From an uncultured Coriobacteriaceae bacterium (lineage in GTDB: Bacteria; Actinomycetota; Coriobacteriia; Coriobacteriales; Atopobiaceae), in NCBI GenBank assembly GCA_902772085.1, contig CACXZL010000109.1, positions 1-6,294 on the forward strand: DNA of 6,294 nucleotides, read 5' to 3'. Every line of letters starts with the position of its first letter. Position 1 is the stretch's first letter. Position numbers and translations under genes: made by a program. Below the pieces are notes generated by a model. That model saw nothing but the letters and a program-made list of their open reading frames with translations. It made no database searches and had not been told where the DNA came from. Positions 1 through 4,446 of this stretch are shown one piece after another.

Positions 1-54
1 GAAGCCCGCGGAGGGGCATGCACGGGCCTCCGCACATGCCCCACCGCGGGCTTC
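1..54. repeat. Long GC-rich hairpin at window edge, possible terminator
   Basis: An 11-bp outer stem (GAAGCCCGCGG at 1-11 with CCGCGGGCTTC at 44-54) is followed by one A-A mismatch (12/43) and an 8-bp inner stem (GGGGCATG at 13-20 with CATGCCCC at 35-42), closing a 14-nt loop. No T-run follows on the plus strand. On the minus strand, reading out of glnB, any T-run would lie just outside the window. It is therefore either the terminator of the amtB-glnB operon, a terminator of an unseen neighbour, or a REP-type palindrome. The structure is certain; the role is not. Confidence 0.6.
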
Positions 55-204
55 GCACCAAATTGGCCACGTCTGGCGGGCTGGCGTGGTGCAGGCCTTG
101 CAGAACGACGCCCGACCGCCGCGCCGCTCACGGAACGGCACTGCACCCCCTTGTCTCACTGTCTCCCAGACAAGTGACCTGTCCCCTTGTCTTATTGATG
201 CTCA
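55..204. other. Intergenic stretch without a recognisable gene
   Basis: Between the edge hairpin and the glnB stop codon I find no protein with recognisable motifs on either strand. Apparent reading frames here overlap glnB in antisense and have no ribosome binding site. The only structure is the REP-like repeat cluster at 147-192. No glnD follows glnB here, although actinobacterial operons often carry one. Confidence 0.6.
169..192 (+). repeat. REP-like intergenic repeat, copy 1
   Basis: The 24-mer begins GACAAGTGACCTG and ends CCCCTTGTCT. It has a 6-bp self-complementary edge (GACAAG/CTTGTC) and lies just downstream of glnB. A second copy with 23 of 24 matches is found in reverse orientation at 2725-2748. 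The local motif CCCCTTGTCT is also repeated directly at 147-156 and 183-192. Two near-identical copies in separate intergenic gaps suggest a dispersed genomic repeat of the REP kind; the family assignment is inference. Confidence 0.6.
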
Positions 205-558
205 TTACTGCGCAGGGGCTATCGCCTCTCGGCCTTCCTCGCCGGTGCGGATGCGAACGGCACGCGCAACGTCCAGAACGAAGATCTTTCCGTCTCCAGG
301 GTTGCCCGAATATGCCGCCTGGCGTATCGCCTCGACAGCTCGGTTGGCCCAGGTCTCGTCAGAGACCACGATTTCAAACTTGATCTTTGGAAGCATGGTC
401 ATGCTGACCTTGTTGCCACGCACGAGCTGGGTGTATCCCATTTGCGTGCCGCAACCCATAACCTGGCTTACGGTGATGCCCCGAATGTCAGCTGCGATAA
501 GCGCGTCTTTTACGTCCTCAAGTGCTTCTTCGCGGACGATTGCCTCAATTTTGTACAT
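205..558 (-). CDS. glnB: PII-family nitrogen regulatory protein (GlnB/GlnK)
   Basis: The product is a 117-residue PII signal transducer, a trimeric cytoplasmic sensor of ATP/ADP and 2-oxoglutarate. GlnK-type members plug AmtB through the T-loop. Visible hallmarks are the T-loop flank LPKIKFEIVV (residues 56-65), Gln39 and Lys58, the B-loop GDGK (88-91) and the C-loop RIRTGE (102-107). Residues 46 and 51, usually tyrosines, are both Val (VRGNKV), so the canonical uridylylation or adenylylation site is missing. The ATG at 558 is chosen because GGGAGGTG (567-574) lies 8 nt upstream; a GTG at 579 would lie before that site and overlap the amtB stop. The gene starts 20 nt after amtB and is surely cotranscribed with it. 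The symbol could equally be glnK, which the amtB linkage favours. Confidence 0.95.
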   Translation of the reverse strand: MYKIEAIVREEALEDVKDALIAADIRGITVSQVMGCGTQMGYTQLVRGNKVSMTMLPKIKFEIVVSDETWANRAVEAIRQAAYSGNPGDGKIFVLDVARAVRIRTGEEGREAIAPAQ

Positions 559-566
559 CGTCTGTG

Positions 567-574
567 CACCTCCC
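567..574 (-). promoter_or_regulatory. Ribosome binding site deciding the glnB start
   Basis: GGGAGGTG on the minus strand lies 8 nt before the ATG at 558. It places translation at the MYKIEAIV start rather than at the in-frame GTG seven codons earlier. Confidence 0.8.
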
Positions 575-578
575 TGCA

Positions 579-1820
579 CTAGTCGTCGAGTCCGTTGAAG
601 GATGGATAGGCGCGTTCGCCGTGTTGGGAAATGTCCAGCCCCACGCGTTCGTCGTGCTCGCTCACGCGCAAGTCACCAAAGAGCCTCACGATCCACAAGC
701 AGACGAGCGTGCCGACAACGGCAAGCGCGATGGTCATGAGTATGGACGCCGCCTGCGCGAGAAACAAGCCCGTCTCGCCGCCGATGAGACCGTTCCAGCG
801 TAAGACCGGATTCACTTCCTTGAGGGCAAAGATGCCCGTAGCGAGACCCCCGAAGATTCCACCGATGCCGTGGCACCCAAAGGCGTCAAGCGCGTCATCA
901 TACCCAAAGCGGGTCTTGAGCTTTGAGACGCACAGGAAGCATAAGGGACTCGCCAGACACCCAATGACGAGCGCTGCCCAGAGCGGCACGAAGCCACAGC
1001 CCGGTGTGATGGCAACAAGCCCCACCACGAGGCCCGTGCAGGCGCCAACAAGCGTAGGCTTGCCGTCGGTGAAGACGTCCATAAGCATCCACGTGCACTC
1101 GGCGCCGGCCGCTGAGATGATGGTTGCGGCAAAGGCGTGTGCGGCGAGGCCGTTTGCGGCCAAGGCACTTCCCGAATTGAAGCCGAGCCACCCAAAGAGC
1201 AGAAGTGCCGTGCCTATAGCCACCAGGGGAATGTTGTGGACCCTATAGTTGGTCTGACCGAATCCGGATCTGCGACCAAGCGCCAAACACAGGACGAGCG
1301 CGCTTGCTCCGGAGCTGATGTGAACGACGTTGCCGCCCGCGAAGTCCACCGAGCCCATCTCGGCGAGCAAGCCGCCGGCGCCCCACACCATGTGCGCGAT
1401 GGGGTAATACACTACGAGCGTCCACAGGACGATGAAGATGAAGAGCGACTTGAATCGCATGCGGCCCGCGATGGCGCCCGTGATGAGTGCTGGCGTGATG
1501 ATGGCAAACATCATCTGAAACATAGCATAGGTGAGGAAGGGAATCGTATCGGCATACGGGCCGGGGTCGAGTCCCACCCCGTTGAGCATGAGGTGATTCA
1601 GGCCGCCGATGATTCCCGCTTGGTTCTCACCAAAGGTGAGGGAGAAGCCGATGACAAACCACATGACGGTGGCGACTCCTACGATGGAGAGCGATGCCAT
1701 GATGTTGTTTACGACGTTCTTTCTCCTCCCCAGTCCTCCGTAGAAGAACGCGAGACCAGGTGTCATGAACAAAACGAACGCGGCGCTTATCAGAACGAAA
1801 CCAGTATCTGCAGAACTCAC
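579..1820 (-). CDS. amtB: Ammonium transporter AmtB
   Basis: The product is a 413-residue Amt/Rh-family channel that moves ammonium across the cytoplasmic membrane as a trimer. Conserved pore residues are visible: the gate phenylalanines F101 and F105 (TYAMFQMMF), W146 in HMVWGAGG, D159 in VDFAGG, the first pore histidine H167 (GNVVHIS), F214 and S218 in GFNSGSA, and the second histidine H317 in FGCHGIGGIFGG. The C-terminal tail has the typical GLDISQHGERAY signature. About eleven hydrophobic segments span residues 5-380, and there is no separate cleavable signal peptide before helix 1. The start is a GTG at 1820, preceded 6 nt upstream by AAGGAGG. The frame stays open to 2123, but those codons look non-coding. 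It is first in an operon with glnB, whose product should regulate it. Confidence 0.95.
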   Translation of the reverse strand: MSSADTGFVLISAAFVLFMTPGLAFFYGGLGRRKNVVNNIMASLSIVGVATVMWFVIGFSLTFGENQAGIIGGLNHLMLNGVGLDPGPYADTIPFLTYAMFQMMFAIITPALITGAIAGRMRFKSLFIFIVLWTLVVYYPIAHMVWGAGGLLAEMGSVDFAGGNVVHISSGASALVLCLALGRRSGFGQTNYRVHNIPLVAIGTALLLFGWLGFNSGSALAANGLAAHAFAATIISAAGAECTWMLMDVFTDGKPTLVGACTGLVVGLVAITPGCGFVPLWAALVIGCLASPLCFLCVSKLKTRFGYDDALDAFGCHGIGGIFGGLATGIFALKEVNPVLRWNGLIGGETGLFLAQAASILMTIALAVVGTLVCLWIVRLFGDLRVSEHDERVGLDISQHGERAYPSFNGLDD

Positions 1821-1826
1821 AATAGA

Positions 1827-1833
1827 CCTCCTT
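1827..1833 (-). promoter_or_regulatory. Ribosome binding site for the amtB GTG start
   Basis: A full AAGGAGG lies 6 nt before the GTG at 1820. It is the only good site near the beginning of homology, and it rules out the upstream starts in the same open frame. Confidence 0.85.
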
Positions 1834-2069
1834 ACAAGAATGTTCGTGAACCGATTTGCTCGTTGAGGCGAACGCAGTGCCCGCCAACAAACGCGCACAA
1901 GGGTAAGGAGGGCACATTTCGTATCCATTTCGACACGGTATCCCGCAGCGAAGCTCTTGTTTGCGCTGGGGTTGCGCGAATACGTAGCAGATACGGGGGT
2001 TGACCACGAATAATAGCGAGGGATGGTTTTCACGGAATCGTCAGGGCACCAGGCCTGCAATCTGCTGGA
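1834..2069 (-). other. Leader and promoter region of amtB-glnB
   Basis: This gap of about 240 bp between the palindromic element and the amtB ribosome binding site must hold the operon promoter, unless transcription starts further up. A TATTAT box lies near 2012-2017 on the minus strand, but no convincing -35 pairs with it. I see no clear GlnR-type (TGTNA-N7-TNACA) or AmtR-type operator. No coding signal is visible on either strand. Confidence 0.35.
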
Positions 2070-2130
2070 ATCTCGTTTGGCGAGGCTCGCCAAACGGAAA
2101 TCCGTGTACACGGCCCTCGCCAAACGAGAT
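2070..2130. repeat. 61-bp palindromic element with three copies of CTCGCCAAACG
   Basis: The outer arms are perfect 16-bp inverted repeats: ATCTCGTTTGGCGAGG (2070-2085) and CCTCGCCAAACGAGAT (2115-2130). An extra inverted copy CTCGCCAAACG (2086-2096) sits next to the left arm, giving an 11-bp palindrome with a 1-nt centre (2074-2096). A separate perfect 12-bp palindrome, CCGTGTACACGG, lies at 2102-2113. The two forward copies are 30 bp apart. No flanking target duplication is evident. It could be a miniature mobile element, a multi-site operator or a terminator-like hairpin. It lies exactly where homology of the adjoining pseudogene ends. Confidence 0.7.
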
Positions 2131-2671
2131 AAGGCTCCTGTTTACAAAGCCAACCCCCGACTTTACGAGCACACGTTTTCCGTCGATAATCTTCCACTTC
2201 TTGCGCAGGTCCCCATCGGCGGTGGAGCTGGGCGAGTTGAGGTTTACGCGCGTAGTCGGACCGCTCCATCGATGTACTGGCGTCTTGTCCCAGCGTGAGG
2301 ATGCCAAGGTCATCCGAAAAGTCGTTGTCGAAGAAGTTGACATCGCACCATCGTTGCGGTACATCGACGTCGTTTATTCAGTACCTGTCTGAAAGCGATA
2401 GGCCGAAGGTCCGCTCAACAAGCTCCAGTGTCGAGTCCAGGCGTAGATTCTCCAACAAGTGCTCCACTTGCTCGCGAGAGGCGGGAATGGCGCGGTGACG
2501 CCACCAATAGTCAAGGTCCCGCTTGCTCGTCCTTCCGCGCTCATCGATCAGCCCCAGCGGAGCGCGAGCGGCATCTACCATCCGCACGATGCGCGTAACG
2601 ACCCGTGATTTGAGGTCGTATTCGAACTCGAGCACCGGGTAGTCCTTGTTCATGAGCGTATAGCATGCCAT
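2129..2671 (-). pseudogene. Degraded HipA-like kinase family gene (N-terminal remnant)
   Basis: The first 97 codons read cleanly from an ATG at 2671 with AGGAGG (2679-2684) 7 nt upstream, and end in LSLSDRY at a TGA (2378-2380). Past it the same frame continues with recognisable sequence (INDVDVPQRW, DVNFFDNDFSDDLG). It then shifts between 2282 and about 2247 to another frame (NLNSPSSTADG, LRKKWKIIDGKRVLVKSG), and returns near 2142-2140 to the first frame (QEPY). From memory of the family, the TGA replaces the Trp of a SDRYWI motif, and one C is missing in a FVNQEPYNE stretch. Homology stops at the palindromic element, so the kinase active-site region is absent. The family resembles HipA/CtkA-like kinases, often toxins of toxin-antitoxin pairs. 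The 97-residue N-terminal piece could still be made. Confidence 0.72.
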
Positions 2672-2678
2672 GGTCGTG

Positions 2679-2684
2679 CCTCCT
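2679..2684 (-). promoter_or_regulatory. Ribosome binding site of the HipA-like remnant
   Basis: AGGAGG lies 7 nt before the ATG at 2671. It supports this start over ones further upstream and shows that the initiation signal survives although the gene is broken. Confidence 0.65.
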
Positions 2685-2724
2685 GACATCACGTGCCGTG
2701 TCAGCACTTCCCCCAGACAGGGGC

Positions 2725-2748
2725 AGACAAGGGGACAGGTCGCTTGTC
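2725..2748 (-). repeat. REP-like intergenic repeat, copy 2
   Basis: Read on the minus strand this is the same 24-mer as at 169-192, with a single C/T difference. It sits between the small membrane protein gene, whose stop codon is 4 nt away, and the HipA-like pseudogene. Related GACAGGGG/GACAAGGGG motifs lie next to it at 2715-2734. The two copies are in opposite orientation and bracket the amtB-glnB-pseudogene block. Confidence 0.6.
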
Positions 2749-2752
2749 GTGA

Positions 2753-3019
2753 CTACTCGTCCTCCCGATACTTCTTCAGCACGATGCGACCAAACGCGAG
2801 GCCTGTGCCAAAGAGCACCACGGTACGGATGATGGTCATGGCGTAGTACCCGGCCTCCCCTATTTGCGCAATCATGGCAGCCGACCTCTCGGGCGACGTC
2901 ATCTCCACAATGCCGCCAACGGCATAAAAGAAGCAAAAGAACACGCAGATACCGTACAAAAAGATCTGAGCCTGTTTGCTCTGCATGAACGAGTTCCATC
3001 CGTTGTCGTTGCCCGCCAT
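2753..3019 (-). CDS. Small two-helix membrane protein of unknown function
   Basis: This 88-residue protein is not one I recognise. It has a polar N-terminus (residues 1-18), a hydrophobic helix rich in Phe and Cys (about 19-38), a short loop with EMTSPERS (39-46), a second hydrophobic helix (about 58-80) and a charged tail LKKYREDE. The topology is that of a small integral membrane protein with both ends on the same side; by the positive-inside rule the KK/R tail suggests the cytoplasm. The ATG at 3019 is chosen because AGGAGG (3024-3029) lies 4 nt upstream, slightly close. An in-frame ATG at 3037 lacks such a site. It is divergent from the HAD gene and followed by a REP-like repeat, so it is probably monocistronic. 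Confidence 0.7.
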   Translation of the reverse strand: MAGNDNGWNSFMQSKQAQIFLYGICVFFCFFYAVGGIVEMTSPERSAAMIAQIGEAGYYAMTIIRTVVLFGTGLAFGRIVLKKYREDE

Positions 3020-3055
3020 GGCCCCTCCTTTGCCACCCATACGATTGGAAACGAA

Positions 3056-3064
3056 AGCATAGCA
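3056..3064 (-). promoter_or_regulatory. Candidate extended -10 for the small membrane protein
   Basis: TGCTATGCT on the minus strand fits TGnTATAAT at four of the six core positions and lies 37 nt before the ATG at 3019. No good -35 is seen, so this is a weak prediction. Confidence 0.25.
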
Positions 3065-3082
3065 CAAGCGTCATGAATGTCG

Positions 3083-3091
3083 TGTTAGCAT
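3083..3091 (+). promoter_or_regulatory. Candidate extended -10 for the HAD phosphatase
   Basis: TGTTAGCAT fits TGnTATAAT at four of the six core positions and lies 30 nt before the ATG at 3122. This would give a leader of about 24 nt that includes the ribosome binding site. No good -35 is visible. Confidence 0.25.
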
Positions 3092-3121
3092 GGTGTCACC
3101 GACCCTGTGAGAGGAGAATTC

Positions 3122-3955
3122 ATGAGTAAGATTGTGTTTTTGGACGTCGACGGCACTCTCATCGACTATGAGACCAAGTGTCCCGATTCGGCAAAGAAGG
3201 CCGTGGAGCTCGCGCGCGCAAACGGACATAAGGTGTACATCTGCACCGGCTGCTCCAAGGCGGAAATCGCACAGCGTGACCTTCCCGAACTCGACGGCAT
3301 GATTGGCGCAAACGGCGGCTATGTGGAGGACGCCGGCGAAGTGGTGATGCACCAGGCCTTCTCGGTCGAGCAGGTGAAGCACATCGTGGACTGGTGCAAC
3401 GAGCGCCACCTCGGCTTCTATCTCGAGGCAAACAGCGGCATGTACATAAACAGCTGGTTCGTAGAACAAGCCCCTGCTACCATGATGGCCTACGCCAAGG
3501 GCAAAGGAGCAAGCGACGATCAGGCGCAGGCAGCGGCTGAAAGCTTCATTGGAGGCATGATACGCACCGACGACCTGTACCGCGATGACGTAAACAAGGT
3601 CAGCTTCATCCTCTCCACCTACCAGGACCACCTCGACTCCAAGGTGGAGTTCCCCGACATGGAGGCAAACACCTGGGGTGGCAAGGGCGAGGTGGCGCTC
3701 TTTGGCGACCTCGGCCCCAAAGGCATTACCAAGAAGCACGCCATCGAGGTACTACTCAAACACCTCGGCGCGAGTCAGGCTGACACCATCTCCTTTGGCG
3801 ATGCAAAAATCGACCTCTCGATGTTTGAGCTGTGCGCCTACAACGTCGCCATGGGCAACGGCGGTCCCGAGATCAAGGAGGCGGCCGACTACATCACCGA
3901 CGACGTGAACGAGGATGGTCTCTTCAACGCTTTCAAGCATCTCGGCCTAATCTAG
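3122..3955 (+). CDS. HAD-superfamily Cof-type phosphatase (class IIB)
   Basis: The product is a 277-residue cytoplasmic HAD hydrolase, probably a sugar-phosphate or other small-metabolite phosphatase; the substrate cannot be told from sequence. All four catalytic motifs are visible: motif I FLDVDGTL with nucleophile D8 and acid/base D10, motif II T42 in YICTG, motif III K200 in GPKGITKK, and motif IV D227 and D231 in FGDAKIDLSM. A C2-type cap occupies roughly residues 80-190. Motif IV reads GDAKID rather than the commoner GDGxND, a variant I have seen in Firmicutes and coriobacterial Cof proteins. The ATG at 3122 follows AGGAG (3112-3116) by 5 nt and begins MSKIVFLD, so an in-frame GTG at 3107 is unlikely. 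The gene stands alone and ends in a strong terminator. Confidence 0.92.
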   Translation: MSKIVFLDVDGTLIDYETKCPDSAKKAVELARANGHKVYICTGCSKAEIAQRDLPELDGMIGANGGYVEDAGEVVMHQAFSVEQVKHIVDWCNERHLGFYLEANSGMYINSWFVEQAPATMMAYAKGKGASDDQAQAAAESFIGGMIRTDDLYRDDVNKVSFILSTYQDHLDSKVEFPDMEANTWGGKGEVALFGDLGPKGITKKHAIEVLLKHLGASQADTISFGDAKIDLSMFELCAYNVAMGNGGPEIKEAADYITDDVNEDGLFNAFKHLGLI

Positions 3956-3985
3956 CGCGACCACTGTAGCTGGGTGAGACACACG

Positions 3986-4034
3986 GGGTGGCCCGACGGT
4001 TGACAAGTGCTAGCCGTCGGGCCACCCTTTTTTT
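3986..4034 (+). terminator. Rho-independent terminator of the HAD gene
   Basis: A perfect 14-bp stem (GGGTGGCCCGACGG at 3986-3999 with CCGTCGGGCCACCC at 4014-4027) closes a 14-nt loop and is followed at once by seven T residues (4028-4034). It begins 31 nt after the HAD stop codon. The T-run exists only in the plus direction. Confidence 0.93.
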
Positions 4035-4062
4035 GTTCTCAGGAATGCAAATGCAGCGCATA

Positions 4063-4403
4063 TGTGTCCGACTTTGCACACACGCCATTGTTGCCGTGTG
4101 CAAATACGGACACGCAGAGCCCAGTTTCACCGTTTTTGTGTCCAACTTTGCACACACGGACACACTCCGTGTGCACAATCGGACAAAAACAAGGCCATCT
4201 CGCCACTCATGTGTCCGACTTTGCACACACGCACACAGGCCGTGTGCACAATCGGACACAGACAAGCCCATCTCGCCACTCATGTGTCCGACTTTGCACA
4301 CGCCATTGTTGCCGTGTGTAAAAACGGACACGCAAGAACCCGTACGGGAACTTACGTGTCCGTCTCTGCACACATGCCAAACCGTCGCGCGCACAATCAG
4401 ACA
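4063..4403. repeat. Array of five palindromic units at about 73-bp period
   Basis: Five units each pair a left half (consensus TGTCCGACTTTGCACAC) with an inverted right half (such as GTGTGCACAATCGGACA). The left halves begin at 4065, 4139, 4212, 4285 and 4357, so the steps are 74, 73, 73 and 72 bp. Each unit is about 48-51 nt and can fold as two stacked stems around a small internal loop with a 5-14 nt loop. The linkers of 22-24 nt are related in two cases (CCATCTCGCCACTCAT twice), so this is a tandem repeat and not CRISPR. The fifth unit is the most decayed. The array fills the gap between two convergent genes. I see no convincing coding sequence; frames through it are open on both strands because the repeats lack stop codons. 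Confidence 0.85.
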
Positions 4404-4410
4404 AGTACAG

Positions 4411-4432
4411 CCAATGGGAAGTAGCCCATTGG
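4411..4432 (-). terminator. Hairpin after the oxidoreductase gene, possible weak terminator
   Basis: CCAATGGG (4411-4418) and CCCATTGG (4425-4432) form a perfect 8-bp stem with a 6-nt loop, starting 14 nt past the oxidoreductase stop codon. In the minus direction it is followed by CTGTACTTGT, only moderately T-rich, so termination would be weak or need help from the adjoining palindromic array. Confidence 0.4.
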
Positions 4433-4446
4433 CCGACGACATGCGT

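Noticed and set aside
1137..2003. A 288-codon plus-strand open frame
   Set aside because: It is antisense to amtB, has a composition of charged residues typical of the reverse complement of membrane-protein codons, and lacks a ribosome binding site.
1834..2069. GlnR- or AmtR-type nitrogen operator upstream of amtB
   Set aside because: No match to the known palindromes could be found by eye.
1821..2123. A 101-residue N-terminal extension of AmtB
   Set aside because: It is in frame but has no family resemblance or transmembrane character, and the strong AAGGAGG before the GTG at 1820 marks the start where Amt homology begins.
2378..2380. In-frame TGA read as selenocysteine or as programmed readthrough
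   Set aside because: Family members as I recall them have Trp here, no redox role is expected, and two frameshifts further down argue for simple decay.
3071..3739. A 222-codon minus-strand open frame
   Set aside because: It is antisense to the HAD phosphatase, whose full set of catalytic motifs is on the plus strand.
4063..4403. CRISPR array
   Set aside because: The repeats are about 50 nt and imperfect, the linkers are only 22-24 nt and two of them are near-identical, and no cas gene is visible.
3933..4442. A 169-codon minus-strand open frame with Cys/His-rich repeated motifs across the array
   Set aside because: The repeat is free of stop codons on both strands, so every direction yields a repetitive Cys/His-rich product. 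The frame crosses the HAD terminator and overlaps the HAD gene end.
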